A DNA stretch of 64,000 nt, from positions 4,712,001-4,776,000 of the forward strand of contig NZ_CP107853.1 in the NCBI RefSeq assembly GCF_036013525.1, written 5' to 3'. Origin of the DNA: Nonomuraea sp. NBC_00507. GTDB taxonomy: Bacteria > Actinomycetota > Actinomycetes > Streptosporangiales > Streptosporangiaceae. Both the position numbers and the translations under genes were made by a program. The first letter of the stretch is position 1. Every line of letters begins with the position of its first letter. Under the pieces are notes generated by a model. It had not been told where the DNA came from and ran no database searches. It saw nothing but the letters and a program-made list of their open reading frames with translations. Positions 1 to 7,209 of this stretch are shown piece by piece.

Positions 1-765
1 GACGCTATAGACCCTTTCGCCGAAGGGCCGGAGCCAGAATCGCTGATGGGTCTCTCGGATTTCGGTCACCTTGGCGGCGATCTCCTCCTGCGGCACGCCC
101 ACTTCCATCTCGCCCATCAGCGTCTCGGTCCGTGAGGGCTCGCCAGGGAAGCCGACGCCGAGCAATTTGCGCACCGTACTGCGCCCGCCGTCACAGCCGA
201 CGAGGTAGCGCGAACGCAGCTGTTCCCCGTCGGCCAGCTCGACGGTCACACCCTCGTCGTCCTGCGCGAAACCGGCGACCGCGCAACCGCGGCGGACCTG
301 CGCACCCAGTTCGATCGCATGTTCTTCGAGCAGGTGAACGATGACCGGCTGCGGGATGCCCAGCAGATAGGCGTACGCGGAATCCAGGCCCTTGGGCGCG
401 GGTTTGGGGATGGCGGCGAAGAAACCGCCGGCCGGACGCTGTCTTCCATGCTGGAGAATGCGATCCAGCAGTCCGCGCATCGCCATCAGCTCGAGACTGC
501 GAATATGCAGACCGACGATGCGGACGAACGACGCGGGCTCGGTTTCCTTCTCCAGAACGAGGACCCGCACATCGTGCAGCCGCAGTTCGGCGGCCAGCAT
601 CGCACCGGTCGGCCCGCACCCGGCAATGATCACATCGAACATGAGGGGCGCCCGATCGGCGCCGGAGGCCGGCGACCAGAGAACTCCGGGGACGTCGCCC
701 ACCGTGGAGTCACGCTCGACCCTGTCGTTCGACGACGGCTCGGCGGTGACCTGCTGAGAGTGCAT
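1..765 (-). CDS. FAD-dependent aromatic hydroxylase, rifampicin monooxygenase-like (3' end outside window)
   Basis: The protein has a Rossmann FAD motif (DVIIAGCGPTGAMLA), an LHVRSLELM-like stretch (here LHIRSLELM) and the DG motif of class A flavoprotein hydroxylases (YLVGCDGGRSTVRKLLG). These are typical of the PheA/TfdB family, especially rifampicin monooxygenases that hydroxylate aromatic antibiotics using NADPH and O2. The window cuts the C-terminal part, so the substrate domain is not visible. The ATG at 765 has an AAAGG ribosome site eight bases upstream and follows a leader ORF and hairpin, but gives a 41-residue extension unusual for the family. The alternative start at 642 (MFDVII) gives the normal N-terminus but lacks a clear ribosome site. 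The third position of the GxGxxG motif region is Cys instead of the more common Gly. Family is confident; antibiotic substrate is inferred. Confidence 0.8.
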   Translation of the reverse strand, partial: MHSQQVTAEPSSNDRVERDSTVGDVPGVLWSPASGADRAPLMFDVIIAGCGPTGAMLAAELRLHDVRVLVLEKETEPASFVRIVGLHIRSLELMAMRGLLDRILQHGRQRPAGGFFAAIPKPAPKGLDSAYAYLLGIPQPVIVHLLEEHAIELGAQVRRGCAVAGFAQDDEGVTVELADGEQLRSRYLVGCDGGRSTVRKLLGVGFPGEPSRTETLMGEMEVGVPQEEIAAKVTEIRETHQRFWLRPFGERVYSV

Positions 766-778
766 AGGTGTTGCCTTT

Positions 779-808
779 CGGGAGTGCCTTGGTGGCGAGG
801 CGCTCCCG
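779..808 (-). promoter_or_regulatory. Hairpin between leader ORF and hydroxylase start
   Basis: Eleven-base arms (CGGGAGCGCCT and AGGCACTCCCG when read on the gene strand) pair with one mismatch around an eight-base loop. The hairpin begins eight bases after the stop of the small upstream ORF and ends just before the AAAGG ribosome site of the hydroxylase. This arrangement suits attenuation or ribosome-controlled translation; regulation is inference. Confidence 0.45.
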
Positions 809-815
809 GCGACAC

Positions 816-875
816 CTACGTCAATCGCCCGACCGTGACGGGAAGGGGGAGCACCCACATCGATACAGCGTTCAT
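816..875 (-). CDS. 19-residue leader peptide upstream of flavin hydroxylase
   Basis: A very strong ribosome site (GAGGAGGTGAGA) precedes an ATG that opens a 19-codon ORF reading MNAVSMWVLPLPVTVGRLT. It lies immediately upstream of a hairpin and of the hydroxylase gene on the same strand. The strength of the ribosome site relative to the minute ORF, and the hairpin behind it, resemble leader peptides that sense ribosome-acting antibiotics or an amino acid. I see no run of one rare codon. Function is inferred from position only. Confidence 0.45.
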   Translation of the reverse strand: MNAVSMWVLPLPVTVGRLT

Positions 876-980
876 GGGTCTCACCTCCTCGGGCGGCGTC
901 ACGATCAACTGCAAGCTACAAGCCCGAGCATCATCCCGTCCAATCCTTTCCCAGCCACGTGATCATGATTCCAAACGGGC

Positions 981-2438
981 CTACCTGGGCACGCTCGCGC
1001 CTGCGGCCTCGTTGACGGACGCCGCCCCGTCCTCCCGCGTCAGCCACCCTTCCTTGACCAGCTTGTACACCTGGCCGGCCACAGCGCGCGCGTAGACACC
1101 ATGGTCGGTATAGAGCTGCCGCAGCTTGCTCGGGGTGAACGGGGTCATATGACCGAACAGGAAGCAGTTCGGGCCGGTGCTCGCCGGATGATACGTGGCG
1201 GTGGGCGCGTCCACCCATGGTGTGCGGACGCCTCCGACTGCGTTCCCGTGCTCGTCGAGAACGGTCTGGCCGCCGGCGTCCACCTGGATGCGCGGTGCGC
1301 GTGGTGGTGTGGCTCGGTTGCGGGCCCAGCGGTCCAGATTCATGTGGGCGGCGTTGTACAGGTAGTGCATCGGGAAAGTGGTGCCGACGCCGTCGCAGTT
1401 GTAGTAGTTGTAGGTGACGCCGATCCTGGCCAGGTCTTCGGGAGACGGGGCGAAACCGGAGGTGTAGGCGTAGGCGTGAGCCGAGCCGGGCACCTCGTAC
1501 AGGCGGTACTTGTCGTCGGGCTGGTCGGAGTCATCGCGGCGCGAGGCGCCCCGGTCCATGAAGAAATCGGTCTGTGTCTGCATCTTGATGACCGGCTCGG
1601 CGGTGGGCCGGATGAGGTCATGGTCGGCGGGTGTGGGTCCGCACTTGTTGAGCGGCTTGACACCGCTCGCGGAGGCCGCGACGAGAAAGCCGTCGTAGAC
1701 GCGCGCGAGTGGATGCACCGCGTTGATGTAGCGGGTCAGGTAGGCGCCCGACTGGGAGTATCCGGTCGCGTAGACCTTGTCGACCTTCAAGCCGCGCAGC
1801 GGGTTGTCGCGCCCGTGGCTCTTCAGTGCCGCGCCTGTCTGGCTGAGGATGTCCCACACCAGACCGCCCTCGGAGTCGGCGGCGGAGTTGAGCGCCCGTC
1901 CGGTGCAGCCACGTTGGTCCGGCCAGGACAGCGAGCCGTATCGGGACGGGTCGAACTTCTTCAACGACGCGACCGCGTTGGGCGCGCTGGTGATCCCCAC
2001 GTAGGCGTCCCCCCGCCGCAGGTACTCATCGTGGGACGTCAGCCACATGCGGTCGAGGTCCCAACCGTTGGTCATGTTCATGATGTCGGCGACGACCGTC
2101 CCGCTGAACGCTCTGCGATCGGCCGGCCGCCGCACGATGATCCGGTTCGTGTACGGCACGGCCGTACGCACCACCGTGACCTTGCCTGCGGCGTCGTAAT
2201 CGTAGACATTGGCCCGCCCGCTCACGAGGAATTCCTCCTCGACGTAGCCGTATGCGTCCAGTGGCACGGTGGAGATGTTGAACGGATGCGAATCGCCGCT
2301 GGACTGGAGGGGCCCGGTCAGCGAGGGCACGGGCGTCCTCGGCGGAGTCGCTGTGTGCGCCGTGGCGGGTACTGAGAGCGCCGTCGAGACGAGCATGAAC
2401 GTGCACGCGAGGGTGATGCTGCGGGACTGTCGAGACAT
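981..2438 (-). CDS. Secreted alpha/beta hydrolase-domain protein
   Basis: The 485-residue protein starts with a Sec signal peptide (MSRQSRSITLACTFML... ending near PATAHT). It then shows an alpha/beta hydrolase domain of the type found in large secreted actinobacterial proteins of unknown substrate. The nucleophile elbow is GYSQSGAYL (Ser in the Gly-x-Ser-x-Ser/Gly turn), and a plausible catalytic His lies near the C-terminal YNAAHMNLDRWARN region. Homologues are usually annotated only as alpha/beta hydrolase domain-containing protein. It is transcribed divergently from the dehydratase-dioxygenase fusion across a 224-bp gap. The enzyme class is clear; substrate is unknown. Confidence 0.8.
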   Translation of the reverse strand: MSRQSRSITLACTFMLVSTALSVPATAHTATPPRTPVPSLTGPLQSSGDSHPFNISTVPLDAYGYVEEEFLVSGRANVYDYDAAGKVTVVRTAVPYTNRIIVRRPADRRAFSGTVVADIMNMTNGWDLDRMWLTSHDEYLRRGDAYVGITSAPNAVASLKKFDPSRYGSLSWPDQRGCTGRALNSAADSEGGLVWDILSQTGAALKSHGRDNPLRGLKVDKVYATGYSQSGAYLTRYINAVHPLARVYDGFLVAASASGVKPLNKCGPTPADHDLIRPTAEPVIKMQTQTDFFMDRGASRRDDSDQPDDKYRLYEVPGSAHAYAYTSGFAPSPEDLARIGVTYNYYNCDGVGTTFPMHYLYNAAHMNLDRWARNRATPPRAPRIQVDAGGQTVLDEHGNAVGGVRTPWVDAPTATYHPASTGPNCFLFGHMTPFTPSKLRQLYTDHGVYARAVAGQVYKLVKEGWLTREDGAASVNEAAGASVPR

Positions 2439-2468
2439 GGGGCGGCCCTTGGTCTGTCTGATGGACTA

Positions 2469-2503
2469 ATAGATCCGCTTAATGGGCTGCACGATAGATC
2501 CGC
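2469..2503. promoter_or_regulatory. Direct repeat ATAGATCCGC x2 in divergent promoter region
   Basis: Two identical 10-base sequences ATAGATCCGC start 25 bases apart, about 30 bases upstream of the secreted hydrolase start and on the far side of the intergenic region from the fusion gene. They could be a tandem regulator site for the hydrolase promoter. No regulator gene lies next to them, so the binding protein is unknown. Confidence 0.35.
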
Positions 2504-2662
2504 GTCTGCCGGGCAGTCAACAGTCAGGTTCTACCTGTCAGATCACTGAATCCACGTAGCGGACCACAGGGTAGCCGGATTGCCTCTTTCGCCGATGGCC
2601 GACAAGGCATATAAGTAAGTATCTAGTTCGTACGTTAATCGCGCGAAGAAGGTGAGACGCCT

Positions 2663-5440
2663 ATGCTCACCGCCGATCATGGCATGGCAAGTCCTGTCAG
2701 CCGCCGCTCTGCGAGTCCTCCTCTGGCGCTCGCGACCGTCTGCCTCTCCGGCACCCTGGAGGACAAGCTCGCGGCCGCCTCCGCGGCGGGCTTCGACGGA
2801 ATCGAGATCTATGAAGGCGACCTCATCGTATCGAGCTGGTCACCGAGCCGGATTCGGCAGGAATGCGCCGAGCTGGGCCTGTTAATCCACCTCTATCAGC
2901 CGTTCCATGACTTCGAGGCAGTACCCCCCGAGACATTCGAGGCCAATCTCCGTCGGGCGGAGCGGAAGTTCGATGTGCTGGAACAACTCGGCGCGACCAT
3001 GATGGCGGTCTGCTCGACGACATCCATGAACGCTGCCGACGACGACGACCTCGCCGCAGAGCAACTCCACACGCTGGCCGGCCGGGCCGCGCGGCGTGGC
3101 CTGCGCATCGCCTACGAGGGCCTTGCTTGGGGCCGGTTCGTGAACACCGTCGAACACGCCTGGCGGATCGTTCGGCGCGCCGGCCATCCCGCACTCGGTT
3201 TGTGCCTTGACAGCTTTCACGTGTTCTCCCGCGGCGACGACCCCTCCAAGATTCGAGCCGTGCCAGGTTCGAAGGTGTTTCACCTGCAACTTGCCGACGC
3301 ACCGCGGTTGAACATGGACGTACTGGAGTGGAGTGAGCACCACCGGTTGTTTCCCGGGCAAGGCGCTTTCGATCTGACTGACTTCCTTGGCCACGTTCTG
3401 GCCACCGGGTACGACGGCCCCCTTTCGATCGAGGTGTTCAACGACGTCTGCCGGCAGGCAGATCCCCGGCATGTCGCCGTCGACGCGATGCGCTCACTGC
3501 TGTCGCTGGAGGAGACAGTCGGCACGCTCGGCCCGGCGGCGGTCCGCGAGCGCATTCAGCTGACCAACCTGCCGCCGGCTCCGCAGCTCGACGGTCACGT
3601 GTTCACCGAGCTGGCCGTGGACGAGATCTCCGGCCCGATCGTGGCGCGGGGGCTCGCCGCGCTGGGGTTCACCCATACTGGCCAGCATCGCTCCAAGCCG
3701 GTGCAACTGTGGTCGCAGGGCAAGGCCCAGGTTCTGCTGAACTTCGCATCGCAAAGGACAGTACCGGCAGGCACTGCGGCCATCTGCGCGCTGGCCGTGG
3801 AGAGCGCTGACCCGGTCGGCTCGGCCCGGCGGGCCGAACGGCTGCTGGCGCCCGTGTTACCACGCGCCCGGCAGGTGGAGGAGGCCGACCTCAACTCCGT
3901 GGCGGCACCCGACGGAACGGCCGTCTTCTTCTGCCGTACAGGCGGGCACGACAACTGGCTCAACGATTTCGCTCCCACCGGCCGCGAGGCTCGCTGCGAC
4001 GGCCTGCTGACCGGAACGGATCACGTCTCGCTCACCGAGTCAGTCGATGACTTCGACCAGGCCGCGCTGTTCTATCGTTCGGTGCTCGGCCTCCAAGCCA
4101 CGCAGACCACCACGCTGCCCGCGCCGTTCGGGCTGATCCACAGCCGGGCCGCGACCGATCCGGAACATCACGTCCGGATCAGCCTCAACACTGCGCCGCT
4201 GCGACGGGGCGACTGGTCGCCGGCGGTGCCGAGCCCTCAGCACATCGCCTTCGCCACCCACGACGCGATCGCCAGCGCGAGGGCGATGCGGGAGCTCGGC
4301 GCACCGCTGCTGAGGATTCCCGACAACTACTACGATGATCTCGACGCCCGTCTGGCGCTGCCGCAGCACCTCCTCGCGGCAATGCGGCAGCACTCCATCC
4401 TTTATGACCGCGATCAAGACGGCGAATACCTTCACTTCTACACCGAGATGCTCGGCGCGCGGATCTTCTTCGAAGTGGTGCAGCGGATCGGCGAATACTC
4501 CGGCTATGGCGCCGCGAACAGCGCGGCGGTGCGCATGGCCGCGCACCGGAGGCGCCGGCTGACCACGCTGAGGGAGTCGTCCACGCTTGCCAGCGGCGAC
4601 CGCCCGCACGACTACTCATTGGCGCATTTGACGGCGCTGAGCCTGTCTCCGCCCGAGCTGGTGAGCGCCGCTGCTGACGCGGGCTATCGGTACGTGGGCC
4701 TGCGCATGACGCGGGTCACGCCGTACGAGCCGCACCACCCCCTCGCCACCGACCCCGCTCTGATGCGGGCGACCAAAGTCCGTCTCGCGGCCACGGGAAT
4801 CGAGGTGCTCGACATCGAGCTCGCCCGGATCGCGCCCGATGACGACCCCGCGGACTTCCTGCGCTTCCTGGAGGCCGGAGCCGTGCTCGGGGCCCGCCAT
4901 GTCATCACCCAGCTCCCGGATCCGGACTTCGCTCGCAAAGCCGACCGGTTCGCGCGGTTGTGCGAGATGGCCAGGCCTTTCGGCCTCACCATCGATCTTG
5001 AGTTCCCGTCGTGGACCCAGACGCCCAACCTCACCGAAGCCGTGCGCGTCCTGCGGGACGCCGACCGGCCCAACGCGGGAATCCTCGTCGATCTGATCCA
5101 CTTCGCGCGCTCCGGCTCCAGCGTGGCCGAGCTCCGAGACCTGCCACGCGAGTGGTTCCGTTTCGCCCACGTCTGCGATGCACCAGCCGAGGCGCCGGCC
5201 ACGCAGGAGGAAATCATCTACGCCGCTCGCTTCGAGCGCCTGTTCCCCGGCGAGGGTGGCATCGACGTGCACGGCGTCCTTGGCGCCCTGCCGCCCGGGA
5301 TCCCGTACGCTCTGGAGATCCCGCGAGCCACACTCGTGGCGCAGGTGGGCGCTAAGGAGCACGCCCGTCTCGCGATCACCGCAGCGCGTCGCCACCTCGA
5401 TGCGGTCGGCCGGCGAGCAGGCCCCACTGAGGCGGCATAG
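2663..5440 (+). CDS. Three-domain fusion: 3-dehydroshikimate dehydratase-like / HPPD-like / sugar isomerase-like
   Basis: Residues about 25-280 form a xylose-isomerase-like TIM barrel with the metal-ligand stretches AYEGLAWG, CLDSFHVF and SIEVFND and match bacterial 3-dehydroshikimate dehydratases (QuiC/AroZ type). Residues about 305-630 are a two-module VOC domain like 4-hydroxyphenylpyruvate dioxygenase, keeping all three iron-ligand segments (DHVSL, QHIAF, FFEVVQR). Residues about 650-915 are a second TIM barrel with DLEFPSW, LVDLIHF, FAHVCDAP and ALEIPR. QuiC1-type enzymes with dehydratase plus HPPD-like halves are known; the third barrel is an additional module. The likely role is conversion of 3-dehydroshikimate to protocatechuate in quinate/shikimate breakdown. 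The start follows a GAAGGTGAG ribosome site. At 925 residues it is one uninterrupted frame with no sign of decay. Confidence 0.8.
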   Translation: MLTADHGMASPVSRRSASPPLALATVCLSGTLEDKLAAASAAGFDGIEIYEGDLIVSSWSPSRIRQECAELGLLIHLYQPFHDFEAVPPETFEANLRRAERKFDVLEQLGATMMAVCSTTSMNAADDDDLAAEQLHTLAGRAARRGLRIAYEGLAWGRFVNTVEHAWRIVRRAGHPALGLCLDSFHVFSRGDDPSKIRAVPGSKVFHLQLADAPRLNMDVLEWSEHHRLFPGQGAFDLTDFLGHVLATGYDGPLSIEVFNDVCRQADPRHVAVDAMRSLLSLEETVGTLGPAAVRERIQLTNLPPAPQLDGHVFTELAVDEISGPIVARGLAALGFTHTGQHRSKPVQLWSQGKAQVLLNFASQRTVPAGTAAICALAVESADPVGSARRAERLLAPVLPRARQVEEADLNSVAAPDGTAVFFCRTGGHDNWLNDFAPTGREARCDGLLTGTDHVSLTESVDDFDQAALFYRSVLGLQATQTTTLPAPFGLIHSRAATDPEHHVRISLNTAPLRRGDWSPAVPSPQHIAFATHDAIASARAMRELGAPLLRIPDNYYDDLDARLALPQHLLAAMRQHSILYDRDQDGEYLHFYTEMLGARIFFEVVQRIGEYSGYGAANSAAVRMAAHRRRRLTTLRESSTLASGDRPHDYSLAHLTALSLSPPELVSAAADAGYRYVGLRMTRVTPYEPHHPLATDPALMRATKVRLAATGIEVLDIELARIAPDDDPADFLRFLEAGAVLGARHVITQLPDPDFARKADRFARLCEMARPFGLTIDLEFPSWTQTPNLTEAVRVLRDADRPNAGILVDLIHFARSGSSVAELRDLPREWFRFAHVCDAPAEAPATQEEIIYAARFERLFPGEGGIDVHGVLGALPPGIPYALEIPRATLVAQVGAKEHARLAITAARRHLDAVGRRAGPTEAA

Positions 5441-5442
5441 AT

Positions 5443-5512
5443 CGAGCCGCGGCCGCCGAGCCGCGGCCGCCGAGCCGCGGCCGCCGAGCCGCGGCCGCCG
5501 AGCCTCGACCGC
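5443..5512. repeat. 14-bp tandem repeat, 4 perfect copies plus 1 degenerate
   Basis: The unit CGAGCCGCGGCCGC (each containing a NotI site) is repeated four times exactly, followed by a fifth copy with two changes. It begins three bases after the stop of the fusion gene. It also forms the 3' end of the NmrA-like remnant on the other strand, which it appears to have overwritten. Confidence 0.9.
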
Positions 5513-5514
5513 GG

Positions 5515-5621
5515 CGGACCATCGCGCGCACCGGCACGTCCTGAGCGCGCAGCCGGCCGAGGACCGTGCGACCCACGCCACCACCGGCTCTGGCGATGAG
5601 AACAAGGTCACTGGCCACCAT
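5515..5621 (-). pseudogene. NmrA/NAD(P)-binding protein, N-terminal remnant
   Basis: From an ATG with a good ribosome site (AGAAGGAGAT), the reading frame gives the start of an NmrA-type Rossmann protein: DLVLIARAGGGVGRTVLGRL, then RAQDVPVRAMVRRG. After about 35 residues the frame enters the GC-rich 14-bp repeat and loses all similarity. The gene starts 44 bases after the TetR gene on the same strand, so it was probably the TetR partner gene. One Gly-rich-loop residue (usual GATG) is altered to RAGG. Confidence 0.55.
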
Positions 5622-5664
5622 CGGCCGATCTCCTTCTGAGCGGAGGTGTGATCACACGCGGGTT

Positions 5665-6252
5665 TCAGGTGCGGCGGATGGCCCGCACGGCAGTGTCGTA
5701 GAGGCCGAATAGGTCGACCTGTCCGCCCGCGTGCACCCACTCCTGCGACGCTGCCTGGAGGCAGGTGGTCGCCGCGGCTGCGATCGCGCGTGCCTGGAGG
5801 GCGCGATGGTCGGAGTCGGGCAATCGCGGCTCGATCAGCGGTGCGAGCAGATCCTGCCAGCGGGCCTGCTTCTCGGCGTGTCCGGCGCGCAGGGACTCGT
5901 TCCCGAACAGGAGCGTCATCATCTCGAGCCGGTGCTCGGGGGTGGTCTCGATCTCCTCGATCACGTGGAACGCCGCGCGCAGCGACGCCCAGGGATCCTC
6001 GTCGGCCGGACGCTCGGCGAATCGTGCGGCGATCAGTTCGCCCTGTTCGGACAGGCCGCTGAGCGCAAGGTCCTCCTTGTTGCGGAAGTAGTTGAACAGG
6101 GTCCGCCGGGAGACGCCCGCCGCGGCGGCGACCTCCTCGACCGTCGTGTCGTCGTAGCCCTTGGCAGCGAACAGCTCGAGAGCGGTGCGGGCGAGCAGCG
6201 AGCGGACCACGGCGCGGGTCTGCTCACGGATGGGTGTCGACTTCTGGGCCAT
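5665..6252 (-). CDS. TetR-family transcriptional repressor
   Basis: This 195-residue protein has the canonical TetR N-terminal helix-turn-helix (TTVEEVAAAAGVSRRTLFNYFRNKEDL, residues roughly 35-60) followed by a helical ligand-binding domain with no recognisable ligand signature. It is divergent from the SDR-ALDH gene pair, with a 13-base palindrome in the 73-bp gap. It probably represses that operon and itself, releasing on binding an aldehyde or an alcohol/aromatic precursor (inferred from the neighbours). Confidence 0.9.
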   Translation of the reverse strand: MAQKSTPIREQTRAVVRSLLARTALELFAAKGYDDTTVEEVAAAAGVSRRTLFNYFRNKEDLALSGLSEQGELIAARFAERPADEDPWASLRAAFHVIEEIETTPEHRLEMMTLLFGNESLRAGHAEKQARWQDLLAPLIEPRLPDSDHRALQARAIAAAATTCLQAASQEWVHAGGQVDLFGLYDTAVRAIRRT

Positions 6253-6288
6253 GCACCCATGGTACAGCCATTCATGTCATGCAGCTAC

Positions 6289-6318
6289 TTGCACTGAGTG
6301 CATAGTTGTGCGTAGAGT
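6289..6318 (+). promoter_or_regulatory. SDR promoter with probable TetR operator
   Basis: TTGCAC and TAGAGT are separated by 18 bases, giving a good -35/-10 pair. The perfect palindrome TGCACTGAGTGCA (6290-6302) overlaps the -35 box, a normal position for a TetR repressor site. The -10 box ends only seven bases before the SDR ATG at 6326 and there is no ribosome site, so the mRNA is probably leaderless. Confidence 0.6.
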
Positions 6319-6325
6319 GAATGGC

Positions 6326-7129
6326 ATGAGCAAAATCGACTACAGCAACCAGACCACCATCGTCACCGGCGCCAGCTCCGGCCTCGGCGAGGAGTTCGCC
6401 CGCCAGTTGGCCCGCCGCGGCTCGAATCTCGTGCTCGTCGCCCGCCGGGCGGACCGGCTCGAGAGCCTGGCCGGCGAACTCACCCGCGCCCACGGCGTCA
6501 CGGTGACCGTCGTTGCCCGCGACCTCGGCCTGCCCGATGCCGGCCGCACGCTCCGCGCCGAGCTCGAATCCCGCGGCATCCACGCCACGGGACTGGTCAA
6601 CAGTGCGGGCTTCGGCACCCACAACGCCTTCCCAGACGAGGATCCGGAGCGCCTCCAGGACATGATCGCGCTGAACGTCGGCGCCCTCGTCGACCTCAGC
6701 CGCGCCTACATCGACCCGCTGACCTCCGCCGGCACCGGCATCCTGATCAACGTCGCGAGCCTGCTGGGTTTCCAGCCGACCCCTTACCTGAGTGTCTACG
6801 GCGCCACCAAGGCCTTCGTCCTCAGCTTCACGGAATCGCTGTGGGAGGAGACCCGCGGCACCGGTCTGCGCGTCCTCGCCGTGTGCCCCGGTGCGATGCA
6901 GACCGAGTTCTTCGACGCAGCCGGCAGCCAGGCGGCCGACTACGGCACCAAGCGCGCAACCCCCCAGGATGTCGTCCGGATGGCTCTCGAGACGCTCGAC
7001 CGTCGCTCCGCCCCGCCGTCAGTGATCACCAACGGCCGCCCGCTCGCCCTCGCCAGCAAGTTCCTGCCGCGGCGCCAGGTCGTCCGGACGATGGGGTGGA
7101 TCCAGCGCCGCGCCATGAGCCACGCCTGA
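6326..7129 (+). CDS. Short-chain dehydrogenase/reductase
   Basis: A classical SDR of 267 residues: cofactor motif TGASSGLG near residue 13, the NSAG motif, and the catalytic Ser-Tyr-Lys set (NVASLLGF, YGATK). The basic residues after strand two (ARRADRL) suggest NADP(H). It heads a two-gene operon with the aldehyde dehydrogenase 80 bases downstream. It may oxidise or reduce an alcohol/aldehyde whose aldehyde form feeds the dehydrogenase. The ATG at 6326 was chosen because it follows a promoter directly. An earlier in-frame start would place the coding region inside the divergent TetR gene. Confidence 0.9.
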   Translation: MSKIDYSNQTTIVTGASSGLGEEFARQLARRGSNLVLVARRADRLESLAGELTRAHGVTVTVVARDLGLPDAGRTLRAELESRGIHATGLVNSAGFGTHNAFPDEDPERLQDMIALNVGALVDLSRAYIDPLTSAGTGILINVASLLGFQPTPYLSVYGATKAFVLSFTESLWEETRGTGLRVLAVCPGAMQTEFFDAAGSQAADYGTKRATPQDVVRMALETLDRRSAPPSVITNGRPLALASKFLPRRQVVRTMGWIQRRAMSHA

Positions 7130-7209
7130 CACCACACCGAGCGGGGCCCGACGGGCGCCGCTCCCGCCTCCGTACCACCGACATCAACCACCGATGGGGG
7201 AGCAGTCCC

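Noticed and set aside
1101..2375. Long open frame on the plus strand opposite the secreted hydrolase
   Set aside because: It is antisense to a well-supported gene, rich in Val/Gly/Arg, and shows no domain; it is a high-GC shadow.
5443..5512. CRISPR-like array
   Set aside because: The repeats are immediately tandem without spacers and only 14 bases long; it is a simple tandem repeat.
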